Assembly (NCBI GenBank): GCA_020161355.1
Contig: JAIUOF010000003.1
Location: forward strand, 372,001-436,000
Length of the DNA: 64,000 nt
Source of the DNA: Bacteroidota bacterium
GTDB taxonomy: Bacteria; Bacteroidota; Bacteroidia; Cytophagales; Spirosomataceae
Direction: 5' to 3'
The translations under genes were made by a program, and so were the position numbers. Of this stretch, positions 44,706-53,348 are shown piece by piece. Numbering within the stretch: the stretch's first letter is position 1; each line of letters begins with the position of its first letter. The notes beneath the pieces are model-generated. The model ran no database searches and was not told the DNA's origin. It saw nothing but the letters and a program-made list of their open reading frames with translations.

Positions 44706-46355
44706 TTATAGACTCACGCCCCTTTTCCAGGGTATGAAGTCATCTTGACCGTTGATAACAGATTTAACTTCCTGAGTACCGCTAGCAGCGGCAATCACAA
44801 AATCTAAAATCCTCCTGCCGGCTTGTTCAATAGTTTCGGTTCCTTCTATGATAGTGCCTGTGTTTATATCGATAATATCTGACATTTTTTGGGCAAGATA
44901 TGAATTGCTCGAAATTTTGATAACCGGAGCAATTGGATTGCCCGTTGGAGTTCCCAATCCCGTAGTAAACAAAACAATATTGGCTCCGGAACCTACTTCG
45001 GCAGTTGTCGATTCTACGTCATTCCCCGGGGTACATAAGAGATTAAGTCCGGGTTTGGTTACCATTTCAGGATAATCCAATACTTCCACTACGGGTGAGG
45101 TGCCACCTTTCTTTGCGGCTCCAGCAGATTTAATTGCATCCGTGATTAAACCGTCCTTTATGTTCCCGGGAGAAGGATTCATGTCAAAACCAGAACCTGC
45201 AGCTTCTGCCGCTGCAGCATATTGGGTCATCAAATTATTAAATCGGAGTGCATTATTTTCATTTATGCATCTGTCACTCAATTCCTGCTCTACCCCGCAT
45301 AGTTCCGGAAACTCAGCCAAGATTACCGAGCCACCCAATGCCACCACCAAATCAGAGGTAAAACCAATGGCTGGGTTTGCGGAAATTCCCGAAAAACCAT
45401 CTGAGCCTCCACACTCCAAACCTATGGTAAGTTTGGAAAGTGGAGCAGGTTTTCTAACGATTTTATTAGCTTCGATTAATCCTGCAAAAGTTTGTTTGAT
45501 GGCTTCCGAAATTAGCAATTCCTCGGTACCAATCTTTTGCTGCTCCAGAAAAACAACAGGCTTTTCTGCCGCCCCACCTCTTTTTCCAAGTTCTTCCAGA
45601 AGCATACTGTGCTGAGCATTTTGGCAACCAAGGCTTAAAACTGTTGCACCGGCCACATTTGGGTGAGCTATATAACCGGCAAGGAGCCCACACAGGGCTT
45701 GAGCATCAGACCTTGTTCCGCCACAACCCATATCGTGAGAAAGGAATTTCACCCCATCTATATTTTCAAAAACCCTGTTCGCTTTGCTTGATTTATCTTT
45801 TTTAAACTCTGCTTTCAGAATATCTTCAATGGTTTTTCCTGATTGATATAAACTCACCAAATCCTGAGTAAAGGATTGGTATTCCTGTTTTTGACCATAA
45901 CCCAGATCTTCTACAAGGGCTTCCTTCATGATCTGAAGGTTTCGGTTTTCACAAAAAACTAAAGGTACTACTATCCAGTAGTTGGCCGTTCCTACTTTTC
46001 CGTCTTTTCGATGATATCCCAGGAAGGTTTTACCTCTAAATTCCGAAACATCCGGCTTAGTCCATTCCAAATTCCTGTCTCCCAGTTTAAAAGATGAAGC
46101 TGCATGTTTGACATTGAAAGTATTGATCCATTCTCCTTTCTTTATATCCTGATTTGCTTTTCCTACCAAAACCCCGTACATATACAATTCCTGACCCTTA
46201 GAGAAGTCTTTTTCGGCAAATTTATGTTTGAGTGGAATATCAGAAGTCAGACCTATCACTTTACCTTCAAAATCAATCTCTTCACCTTTGGAAAGGTTTT
46301 CCAAAGCAACTATTACGTTATCGTCAGGGTGTACTTTTAAAACTTTTTTTCTCAT
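44706..46355 (-). CDS. uxaA: Altronate dehydratase (UxaA, SAF plus C-terminal dehydratase domain)
   Basis: 549 residues, a single-chain form. The N-terminal SAF domain (about 1-95: VLKVHPDDNVIVALENLSKG) is joined to the D-galactarate dehydratase/altronate hydrolase domain. Iron- and substrate-binding motifs include SHDMGCGGTRSDA, LSLGCQNAQHS, TIGLECGGSDGFSGISANP, ILAEFPELCGVEQ and TTGLGTPTGNPIAPVIKIS. It dehydrates D-altronate to 2-keto-3-deoxygluconate. It is the first gene of the hexuronate cluster. The tagaturonate reductase that makes altronate (uxaB) is not in the window, so it must be encoded elsewhere. Confidence 0.95.
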   Translation of the reverse strand: MRKKVLKVHPDDNVIVALENLSKGEEIDFEGKVIGLTSDIPLKHKFAEKDFSKGQELYMYGVLVGKANQDIKKGEWINTFNVKHAASSFKLGDRNLEWTKPDVSEFRGKTFLGYHRKDGKVGTANYWIVVPLVFCENRNLQIMKEALVEDLGYGQKQEYQSFTQDLVSLYQSGKTIEDILKAEFKKDKSSKANRVFENIDGVKFLSHDMGCGGTRSDAQALCGLLAGYIAHPNVAGATVLSLGCQNAQHSMLLEELGKRGGAAEKPVVFLEQQKIGTEELLISEAIKQTFAGLIEANKIVRKPAPLSKLTIGLECGGSDGFSGISANPAIGFTSDLVVALGGSVILAEFPELCGVEQELSDRCINENNALRFNNLMTQYAAAAEAAGSGFDMNPSPGNIKDGLITDAIKSAGAAKKGGTSPVVEVLDYPEMVTKPGLNLLCTPGNDVESTTAEVGSGANIVLFTTGLGTPTGNPIAPVIKISSNSYLAQKMSDIIDINTGTIIEGTETIEQAGRRILDFVIAAASGTQEVKSVINGQDDFIPWKRGVSL

Positions 46356-46390
46356 TAAACCGCGACCTTTTTAGGAATTGATTTTTGAGT

Positions 46391-46398
46391 CAAAACTA
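46391..46398 (-). promoter_or_regulatory. Candidate -7 box of the hexuronate operon
   Basis: Minus-strand TAGTTTTG is an exact TAnnTTTG match, 35 bp before the uxaA ATG. No TTG lies at the usual -33 distance (the nearest is 30 nt away), which would fit an activator-dependent promoter. Confidence 0.4.
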
Positions 46399-46534
46399 AA
46401 AAGATATTTTTTTGAAATACCCGAATATCAACTCTAATTCTAATATAATTTTGACAAGATTTGTATAATGTTTGGAATTAATTGACCACTATTGTTATTT
46501 TCTGGCCCAAACAGGGCATAAAGAAATGATTGCA

Positions 46535-46954
46535 TCAGATTTTAACAGCTTGCCTGGCAATTAGTTTCCACTGGCCTTTTTCCAAAACCCATACCAGCAA
46601 AACCTTAATTTTTACTTTTCCGGGTTGTTTTCCTTTATCCTGGGTTTCTCCATCCAGAATATGCCTCACTACAGCTGTATTTTTGGTTTGTTTTATTTCA
46701 ATTTCTGAAAAATTAAGGCTGGTAAAATCAGAAGCCCCCGAAACAAGTGCATCTATAAATTCTTTTTGATTTTCAACTTTCCCACTCGAATGCCCATAGG
46801 AAAGTAAGGGGTGAGAAATGGCCTCCAGGTCTGTTTCTGATGGCTCTAACATGAGCTTGTGAAGATTTTCAATGGCAACTTTTACATCAGGTTTTTTTTG
46901 AGAAAAAGCATAAGCACCCGAAAGTAAAAATACAAAAAGGAGTAGTTTTTTCAT
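46535..46954 (-). CDS. Secreted NTF2-like (DUF4440/SnoaL-type) protein
   Basis: 139 residues. A Sec signal peptide (LLLFVFLLSGAYAFSQ) precedes a compact alpha+beta fold of about 115 residues. VKVAIENLHKLMLEPSETDLEAI forms the opening helices. KEFIDALVSGASDFTSLNFS, AVVRHILDGE and KVLLVWVLEKGQWKLIARQAVKI match the NTF2/DUF4440 superfamily, the last being the typical closing strand. Such periplasmic proteins may bind small ligands or act as enzymes; no catalytic pair is evident here. It lies between the hexuronate operon and the PspC gene, with 100 bp on one side and 180 bp on the other, and seems a single-gene unit. Confidence 0.8.
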   Translation of the reverse strand: MKKLLLFVFLLSGAYAFSQKKPDVKVAIENLHKLMLEPSETDLEAISHPLLSYGHSSGKVENQKEFIDALVSGASDFTSLNFSEIEIKQTKNTAVVRHILDGETQDKGKQPGKVKIKVLLVWVLEKGQWKLIARQAVKI

Positions 46955-47054
46955 GTCTTTGATTGAATAAAGACTAAAACTACCCCTAATTTTTAAAGAT
47001 ATAAAGGAAATCGGAATGTTTTTTTATGCAAACGTTTCTGATAGCTTTCTGAGA

Positions 47055-49511
47055 TTACTCATGATCGACCTGACTACCTCCGGTGGCAGAACTATGCAGA
47101 GAAGGAATCTTTCCTAAGCTGGCTTTACTGGCACCACTTGCATCAACTTTTGCTGAGTTAACCAAAAGCTCTTTACCATAAAATTGCGATGCCCCTGAAA
47201 GCTCAAGATCCAGATAATCAGAATTTCCTTTAGCCATAATTTTGGATGCTCCTGAAGACTCAATATTCAACCTTTTCAGACCGGTTTGCAGTGCTAATTT
47301 TGACGCTCCTGACACAGTAACATTCATTTCGTTTTGATTTTCAAAACCTAAAACTTTTACAACCGCTGCTCCTGAAACCTCGAGGTCGTTTAACTCAGGC
47401 AATGTGATCTCTATATTGACTTCACCATCATGATTTTTAAAAGGATCTTCGTATTTTATTTTCAACGTTTTACCTTCCACTACTGCTTCGAGATCTTCCA
47501 GCTCACGATTATGCTCCGAGAAGGCTTCCATTTTATATTCAGTTCCTTTTTTTATCCTCACAAAATAATTAGAGCCAAACTCAATCTTATTGAAGTCTTT
47601 CACATTGAAACTACGATGATGTTCTCCACGATTTTCAAACTCTCCATCATCAAAAAAAATGCCATTGAAATCGTCATTATCCCTTAAAGCCCTTTTTTCG
47701 CTTTCAGTCAGTTTGGGACAATCTGTACATTCTACTTTTCCTTCGCTGTTCAAAACAAAGGTGAAATTCTCAACCTGATCGTAATCAAAAGCATATTGAT
47801 CTGAAAGATGCCAGCTGCTTGAATATCCTCTGTCAAAAAACCTCCTGGTCATCTTGAATTTTTTGTTTTTAGGCATAAACAATATCACCTCGGCGTTTTG
47901 ATCTCTGAATTGTTTTTTGCCTGTAAAAGTGATTCTGTTGTCAAACATGATAGTCGAATCTGTCTGTTTGTAATTATATCTCATATTTCGGGCATTCTGC
48001 TCAGCGATTTTCTTGGTGGCACCTTTGGCAGAATATTGAATTTTCACAAACATCTCCTGATTTTCGGATGCCTGAATCTGAACCCGGTTATGCCCGAAAG
48101 AACTCTCAAAATCGCCATCTTCCTCAAAATCATCTTCTTCTTTTATATCAAGCCAAATTGTATTTGCAGGTAGATTGAGGTCGTTTTCGACTGAGTAACC
48201 TGCCTTGCTCGAAAAATTCATGGCGTATTTAGAACCCACTGCTGCAGAACCAACCAAACCAACCAGCCAAAGGATGAGAGTAGTTTGCCAGAAGTTGCTG
48301 TTTACAAAAGACTTCCCGGTCATTAGTCCAATTCCCAACACCGTAAGTACCACGGCAGGAATGAACGAAGCAAGAAAAACAAAGAATACACCTATTTGTG
48401 GAATATCATTAAGGAAAATATTGATGATGTGGTCGTTGGTAATACCGGAAATAAAAGGAGAGTTTAACAAAAATCCGAAAACCACCCCAAGAGAAATTAT
48501 TATCGAAAGGCCGAAGGCAACACCAAGGACAAACAGTAGAAGGCCCGCAAAAATACGAAGTAATGCACCCGCCGGCCTAACCAATTTACCTAATGCACTG
48601 ATGATGATTCCGATAAATCTGAATGGGAATAGCAATAATTTGGCAATACTGCTTTCGGTCTTAGGCGACTCAGGCTGGCTTTGTGACTTTATATTGGTTT
48701 CGATATTCTCAAGGGTCAATGGCTGACCCTGAAGCTCCATCTTTTGAGTAAGCGTAGTGGCATTGGGCACTACAATCCAAAATACGATGTAGAGTAAAAT
48801 ACCAAGTCCGAAAAAACCTGCAATTACCAATATGATACGAATAATGACAAGGTCTATGTTGAGATATGAAGCCAAACCGGAGGCAACTCCCCCAAGCACC
48901 TTGTTTTCCGGATTCCGATAAAACTTTTTGACTTTTGAGTTTTCCTGCAGATCCATCCGCTCGGGCATGGCTATCCAGCCAACCAGGTAGGCCAGAAAAA
49001 AGAATCCTCCTATGCCGGTTTCAATCAAACCAAAAGCAAGGAAAATAAATAAGATTCTGAACCAAACAACATCCATATCATAGCGATGTGCCAGACCCGC
49101 CAGGACTCCCCCCAAAGCCTTTCTTTTCCCATCACGGAAAAATTTCGTCTTAGCCGATGATCCCTGACCACTCTCTTTTGACCCTTCAAAGGTTTCAAAC
49201 TTACTTTCTTCTTGTGATTCTGTTTCTTTTTTCAGATCCTCCTCGTCTTTTACCGATTCAAAATCATCTACAGTACCCATCGTGGACACAATACCTGATA
49301 CATCTTCTATACTAATAACACCGTTTTGTTGCGTTTTAACAAAAAACTTCTCTGCTATCCGGGCTTCAATATCGGCTACTATTTCGGATGACCCTTCATA
49401 GCTTGAAAAGTATTTCTTGATTGATTCCAGATAAGCACTGAGTTTCTCGTAGGCATCCTCTTCTATATTAAATGTGATACCTCCTAGGTTTATTTGTAAT
49501 GTCTTTTTCAT
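47055..49511 (-). CDS. PspC-domain membrane protein with C-terminal head GIN (DUF2807) domain
   Basis: 818 residues. The N-terminal 100 residues are cytoplasmic and acidic (KKTLQINLGGITFNIEEDAYEKL). Two PspC domains follow (about 122-185 and 193-256), each opening with a basic turn and GGVLAGLAHRYDMD or GGVASGLASYLNID. Three or four more transmembrane helices (about 300-440) precede a long extracytoplasmic region. The end (about 640-818) is a DUF2807 beta-helix with repeated S-G-A-S (LEVSGAAVVKV, VSGASKLALQ, ESSGASKIMA, LSGASQFYG). PspC proteins sense or respond to envelope stress. It lies 7 bp after a PadR regulator gene, a common pairing in Bacteroidota. Confidence 0.92.
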   Translation of the reverse strand: MKKTLQINLGGITFNIEEDAYEKLSAYLESIKKYFSSYEGSSEIVADIEARIAEKFFVKTQQNGVISIEDVSGIVSTMGTVDDFESVKDEEDLKKETESQEESKFETFEGSKESGQGSSAKTKFFRDGKRKALGGVLAGLAHRYDMDVVWFRILFIFLAFGLIETGIGGFFFLAYLVGWIAMPERMDLQENSKVKKFYRNPENKVLGGVASGLASYLNIDLVIIRIILVIAGFFGLGILLYIVFWIVVPNATTLTQKMELQGQPLTLENIETNIKSQSQPESPKTESSIAKLLLFPFRFIGIIISALGKLVRPAGALLRIFAGLLLFVLGVAFGLSIIISLGVVFGFLLNSPFISGITNDHIINIFLNDIPQIGVFFVFLASFIPAVVLTVLGIGLMTGKSFVNSNFWQTTLILWLVGLVGSAAVGSKYAMNFSSKAGYSVENDLNLPANTIWLDIKEEDDFEEDGDFESSFGHNRVQIQASENQEMFVKIQYSAKGATKKIAEQNARNMRYNYKQTDSTIMFDNRITFTGKKQFRDQNAEVILFMPKNKKFKMTRRFFDRGYSSSWHLSDQYAFDYDQVENFTFVLNSEGKVECTDCPKLTESEKRALRDNDDFNGIFFDDGEFENRGEHHRSFNVKDFNKIEFGSNYFVRIKKGTEYKMEAFSEHNRELEDLEAVVEGKTLKIKYEDPFKNHDGEVNIEITLPELNDLEVSGAAVVKVLGFENQNEMNVTVSGASKLALQTGLKRLNIESSGASKIMAKGNSDYLDLELSGASQFYGKELLVNSAKVDASGASKASLGKIPSLHSSATGGSQVDHE

Positions 49512-49518
49512 TTCTTTT

Positions 49519-49851
49519 TTAAGCTTTTTTATTCACAATGGCATTTACAGATTCTGACAGGTCAACCCATGTTTCATTAAGACCTAACAGAAATTTCTGA
49601 CCTCTTTCGGTCAAAAGGTAATATTTCCGGGGAGGCCCTGAAGTAGATTCTTTCCAGCTGTAATCAAGCAGCTCGGCATTTTTGAGGCGGGTAAGAAGCG
49701 GATAAAGTGTACCTTCCACCACCATGATTTTTGCATTTAACAGTTCTTCTAAAATCTCAGAGGCGTAAACTTCACCCCGGGAAATAATCTGTAAAATGCA
49801 ATATTCAAGGATACCCTTTCGCATCTGAACTTGTGCATTTTCTAAATTCAT
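49519..49851 (-). CDS. PadR-family transcriptional regulator
   Basis: 110 residues, the short PadR form. A winged helix (YCILQIISRGEVYASEILEEL, VVEGTLYPLLTRLKNAELLDY) is followed by the wing (WKESTSGPPRKYYLLTERG) and a C-terminal dimerisation helix. It probably represses its own operon with the PspC gene encoded 7 bp downstream. A promoter with an overlapping palindrome lies about 115 bp upstream, consistent with autoregulation. The effector is unknown. Confidence 0.94.
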   Translation of the reverse strand: MNLENAQVQMRKGILEYCILQIISRGEVYASEILEELLNAKIMVVEGTLYPLLTRLKNAELLDYSWKESTSGPPRKYYLLTERGQKFLLGLNETWVDLSESVNAIVNKKA

Positions 49852-49875
49852 GATATTTTTTGTTTTAATTTTTAC

Positions 49876-49905
49876 CCGGCACCCATTCCTGAAAATGAGT
49901 GCCGG
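49876..49905 (-). promoter_or_regulatory. Hairpin in the leader of the padR-pspC operon
   Basis: The minus strand forms CCGGCAC-T-CATT, a loop, then AATG-G-GTGCCGG, seven plus four pairs with one mismatch, about 25 nt before the padR ATG. No T-run follows on the minus strand, so it is not a terminator; it may affect translation or mRNA stability. Confidence 0.5.
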
Positions 49906-49966
49906 ATAGTTTCATATTTTTTATAGCTTTTTCATAATTTGCAAAAGACTTTTGCTAATTATGCGA

Positions 49967-49997
49967 CAAATATAGCACAAGGTACTTTGTTATGCAA
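49967..49997 (-). promoter_or_regulatory. Promoter of the padR-pspC operon
   Basis: Minus-strand TTG (-33, 49995-49997), 20-nt spacer, TATATTTG (-7, 49967-49974), an exact TAnnTTTG. The leader would be about 110 nt. Confidence 0.65.
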
Positions 49998-50002
49998 GAT
50001 AC
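49982..50002. promoter_or_regulatory. Candidate PadR operator overlapping the -33 box
   Basis: Imperfect palindrome GTACTTTG-N5-CAAGATAC, six of eight arm positions paired. It covers the -33 element, as expected for a repressor site. Assignment to PadR rests on position only. Confidence 0.5.
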
Positions 50003-50072
50003 TATACAAATTTTTTTTATATTTTTTTATTTAAATGAAATTATTGCCCTGAATTATTGTTAATCAGATTAA

Positions 50073-50513
50073 ATGCTAAAACTCGCAGAATATATTACAG
50101 TGGCGATTGCTGCCACGCTCAAGTTTGTCGGTGGACCGATAGCCGGGGCAGCCATGCAATTAAAATGGTGGGAGACTACCATAAGCTCTGCTGCAGGATT
50201 GATGATTACCGTATTTTCGGTGATATATGGTGGAGAAATCTTAAAAAAAATAGTCAGGACCTTCAGGAAAGATAAACCAAGGAAAATTTTTAATAAAGCC
50301 AACAGGTTGGCGGTTAAAGTAAAAAACAAACTTGGCCTTTGGGGAATAGCCGTCTTAACACCGTTTATATTTACTCCACTGGTTGGTAGCTATCTGGCAA
50401 TGTCTTTTAGGTTTAGAAAAGTGGAAATCTTATGGAAAATGCTGATAAGTGGCCTGTTTGCAGGCTTGGTACAGACTTTATTTTTCCAGTATGTAATTCA
50501 TTTTTTCAGATAA
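50073..50513 (+). CDS. Small integral membrane protein (possible small-multidrug-export-like family)
   Basis: 146 residues with about four hydrophobic segments (ITVAIAATLKFVGGPIAG, TTISSAAGLMITVFSVIYGG, GLWGIAVLTPFIFTPLVGSY, LWKMLISGLFAGLVQTLFF). A basic loop lies between the second and third (RTFRKDKPRKIFNKANR). The proline-containing TPFIFTPLVGSYLA resembles the PF06695-type small export proteins, but the match is from memory and weak. It is divergent from the padR-pspC operon, so both may respond to the state of the membrane. No operon partner follows; the next gene is convergent. Confidence 0.7.
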   Translation: MLKLAEYITVAIAATLKFVGGPIAGAAMQLKWWETTISSAAGLMITVFSVIYGGEILKKIVRTFRKDKPRKIFNKANRLAVKVKNKLGLWGIAVLTPFIFTPLVGSYLAMSFRFRKVEILWKMLISGLFAGLVQTLFFQYVIHFFR

Positions 50514-50520
50514 AAAAAGA

Positions 50521-50543
50521 AACTTGCCACATAGCAGCAAGTT
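50521..50543 (-). terminator. Terminator after the outer-membrane beta-barrel gene
   Basis: Arms AACTTGC and GCAAGTT with a 9-nt loop, followed on the minus strand by TTTCTTTTTTT. It lies 35 bp after the stop codon. Confidence 0.75.
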
Positions 50544-50577
50544 CTCTGATTTAACCTAAAACCTATTTTTAACTTCT

Positions 50578-53100
50578 TTATTGAGGCCTTCCGACTCCCT
50601 GAGCAGGCTGAGCTCCACCACCTTCGCCGGAACCGCCCTCTTTAATATCGTCATTTTTAACACCTTTTGCCCGTTTTTTGGGCTGCATCGCATCCATCCC
50701 CATTTTTCCTAGTTTATAAGAAAGATTCATGCTAATACCTCTATTGTACATTTGATTGATGCTGGTCTGATAGAAATATGCATTTTGATTGGTTGTCCTG
50801 ATTTTCATGGCATTGGTAAGGAAATTTTGTGCAGAAAGCCCAATGCTGCCTTTTTTATTTTTAAACTCTTTTCTCATTCCCAATGAATAGAATCCAAAAC
50901 CTCCCTGATGCCCCTGAGGAGTGACACGGCTACCTCTTACATAACTGAATGCCTGCACCTGCCATCCGGCTTTTAAAGTTGCAAAGGTCATGAGCCTTCC
51001 GTTTAGATTCCAACCTTGTGATGAAACCGGAACAGTGGAGCCATCACGTGCGATGGTTTGACCTGAAATAAAACTATAAAAGGCTTCAATCCCGCCATTG
51101 AGCATCCATTTTGGAGTGATACTTAGGTTTCCGTTCCAATTGGCCCCATAGGCTTTTTCCAAACCTATATTCTCAAATGAAGTCAAAAACTTAGATTTAT
51201 CATCTCCGTATTCCTGTACGATCTGCTGTATTGAATTATTGGTAAACCTTCCAAACAATGCCAGGTTGACATAAATCTTTTTAATACTGGCACTCACGCT
51301 GGCCTCAACATTATCGGTTACCTCGGGTCTTAATTCGGGATTTCCCTTCGTTGGGTTATTGGGATTTGTAAAGTTAATATTTGGGTTTAGCTGCTGTAAA
51401 CCGGGTCTTTGAATCCTTAAATTATACCCTGTTTTTACAGTATATTTTCCTCCGAAAGTTTTGGATACATTGAAACTTGGCACCAGATTGCTATACGCCG
51501 GAATTTCAATACTTTTGGTTTCATCCTGGAGAGCCGAAATGTCTGTCATTTCATATCGGGCACCCGCTTTGAAAATGTATTTTGATTTGGTGGAATAGGT
51601 ATATGCCAGATACCCCGCTCCGATATTCTGGTTATAATCAAGATTTCCAAATGGCTTGCTGGCATCATTTTTTTGTAAAACATTTCCCAGATAATATCCA
51701 TAATCACTATTTACAGTTCTGAAAATCCCTTTTCCACCAAACTCAACCAGGTGATTCTTACGGAGAGGAGTCTGATAATCTACCTGAATGGTATATTCCT
51801 GGTTGATATTGTCGTTATGATTTTCCAGTATTTCGGTCTCAGTAGCTCCTGCCGGTGCATTGGAGAAACTGCTGTTTGCAGTACTTCTACTGTATAAAGT
51901 CGAAATACTAAACTCCTTTTGAGGTTTTATGATATGTAAATAATCCAGGTTAAAATCATAAGAGTTCATCGGATTTCTTGAATCAACGTTTAGGTTGCTT
52001 TCTGAAAGCAGCTCTGCACCTGCCATGGTTTTAATGAGTAAATCCTGTTCGCGATTAAAGCTCCTTGTTCCAAATCTCGCACCTGCCGAAAGCGATTTAT
52101 TTTTCGACAAGTCATAATCGGCACCCAGTGTAAATCTGCCAAATACCATGTTGTCTCTTGCATCACCGGTCTGATTTACTGTAATTTTCTTTACAGGATC
52201 CAATGACTCCTGAATAAATTCAGTTCCGGAGGGATTAGTATTGTATCTGCCAAAACCACCCAGATTCATACCAAATTTCCCTGATTTCAGACTACCATTA
52301 AGGCCAAGGTTGCCACCCCGGTTACCTGCACCCAGATCAGTGTTCAAAGTATAACCTTCAATATTATTCTTTTTCGTAATTATGTTTATTATGCCCGTTG
52401 ACCCCTCTGCATCATATTTTGCCGAAGGAGAAGTGATAACCTCTACCGTTTTTATTTGGTCAGCCGGAATCTGCTTTAAAGCATCAGCAACACTGCTGGC
52501 CATAATTGTTGAAGGTTTATTGTTAATCAACACCCTTATATTTGAGCTACCTCTTAATTGCACATTTCCATCTAAATCAACTGAAAGCAACGGTACTTTC
52601 CTCAAAATATCAGACGCATCCCCACCTTTTGATGAAATATCTTTATCTGCATTATAGATAATCCTGTCGACTTTTTCTTCGATTACCGCAGCCTGCCCGC
52701 TTACCACAACTTCTTTCAGCATTTTGGTATCAGGCTCAATTAATATATTTCCGAGGTGAAGACTCCGTGTTTTGCCCTTTAACTCAAGGTATTTTATTTG
52801 TTTTTCGGTATAACCAATTGAGGAAAATTTGATGACATATATTCCTTCAGGAACATTTTTTAGGACAAATTTCCCTTTATCATCAGTCATGGCTCCATCA
52901 ATGGGCTTAGCTGAATCAGAAACTTTGTAAAGAGAAAGTGTAGCAAATTCTACAGGGTTATTGGTGAGACTATCAATCAATGTTCCGGTAATTTTTCCAT
53001 CACCTTCCTGCACAATAGTAACCTGATTGGGTGTGAATTGGGAAAAAGCAAAAAATGAGCTTCCAAGAATAGTTAAAAATGCCAAAATAGTTTTTTTCAT
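50578..53100 (-). CDS. Outer-membrane beta-barrel protein with carboxypeptidase-like N-terminal domain and TonB plug
   Basis: 840 residues from the ATG at 53098-53100, which gives a proper signal peptide (KKTILAFLTILGSSFFAFSQ). The frame is open to a TTG at 53146, but that codon lies inside a candidate -7 box. A CarboxypepD_reg-like domain (KITGTLIDSLTNNPVEFAT, about 30-115) is followed by a TonB plug (LKEVVVSGQAAVIEEKVDR, SDILRKVPLLSVDLDGNV, VITSPSAKYDAEGSTGIINI) and a beta-barrel of the OMP_b-brl_3 type. The tail is low-complexity (GGSGEGGGAQPAQGVG) rather than ending in an aromatic residue, and the barrel closes before it. It is divergent from a LytS/LytTR pair, which may control it. Ligand unknown. 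Confidence 0.9.
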   Translation of the reverse strand: MKKTILAFLTILGSSFFAFSQFTPNQVTIVQEGDGKITGTLIDSLTNNPVEFATLSLYKVSDSAKPIDGAMTDDKGKFVLKNVPEGIYVIKFSSIGYTEKQIKYLELKGKTRSLHLGNILIEPDTKMLKEVVVSGQAAVIEEKVDRIIYNADKDISSKGGDASDILRKVPLLSVDLDGNVQLRGSSNIRVLINNKPSTIMASSVADALKQIPADQIKTVEVITSPSAKYDAEGSTGIINIITKKNNIEGYTLNTDLGAGNRGGNLGLNGSLKSGKFGMNLGGFGRYNTNPSGTEFIQESLDPVKKITVNQTGDARDNMVFGRFTLGADYDLSKNKSLSAGARFGTRSFNREQDLLIKTMAGAELLSESNLNVDSRNPMNSYDFNLDYLHIIKPQKEFSISTLYSRSTANSSFSNAPAGATETEILENHNDNINQEYTIQVDYQTPLRKNHLVEFGGKGIFRTVNSDYGYYLGNVLQKNDASKPFGNLDYNQNIGAGYLAYTYSTKSKYIFKAGARYEMTDISALQDETKSIEIPAYSNLVPSFNVSKTFGGKYTVKTGYNLRIQRPGLQQLNPNINFTNPNNPTKGNPELRPEVTDNVEASVSASIKKIYVNLALFGRFTNNSIQQIVQEYGDDKSKFLTSFENIGLEKAYGANWNGNLSITPKWMLNGGIEAFYSFISGQTIARDGSTVPVSSQGWNLNGRLMTFATLKAGWQVQAFSYVRGSRVTPQGHQGGFGFYSLGMRKEFKNKKGSIGLSAQNFLTNAMKIRTTNQNAYFYQTSINQMYNRGISMNLSYKLGKMGMDAMQPKKRAKGVKNDDIKEGGSGEGGGAQPAQGVGRPQ

Positions 53101-53145
53101 AAATGATTTTAAGTGCTTGTAGAGAAATGTTATTCCAATCGCCTG

Positions 53146-53153
53146 CAAATTTA
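53146..53153 (-). promoter_or_regulatory. Candidate -7 box of the outer-membrane beta-barrel gene
   Basis: Minus-strand TAAATTTG is an exact TAnnTTTG match, 45 bp before the chosen ATG. The -33 region is poor, which could reflect activation by the adjacent LytTR regulator. Confidence 0.4.
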
Positions 53154-53348
53154 AGATAGCTTAACCATAACATTTTTAAAATTAGATAAAGCAATTATTA
53201 ATGAGGATAAAAGGTATATTATTGCCGATATTTATGCAAACTACTGATATTGATTCTAAATCTATAAATACGCTGTTTTGGTCTTAAACAGTTTTTTAAT
53301 TGAAATTTTATCCTAAAATTGCATGCTATATTTAGAAATTTGTAAAAA

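Noticed and set aside
45100..45615. 171-codon plus-strand open frame
   Set aside because: It is fully antisense to uxaA, which is highly conserved; its composition is that of a shadow frame.
48205..48726. 173-codon plus-strand open frame
   Set aside because: Antisense to the PspC gene and rich in Pro, Arg and Thr as expected for a shadow of transmembrane segments.
53101..53148. TTG start for the outer-membrane beta-barrel protein
   Set aside because: It overlaps a TAAATTTG box and adds 16 residues before a normal signal peptide that starts with ATG at 53098-53100.
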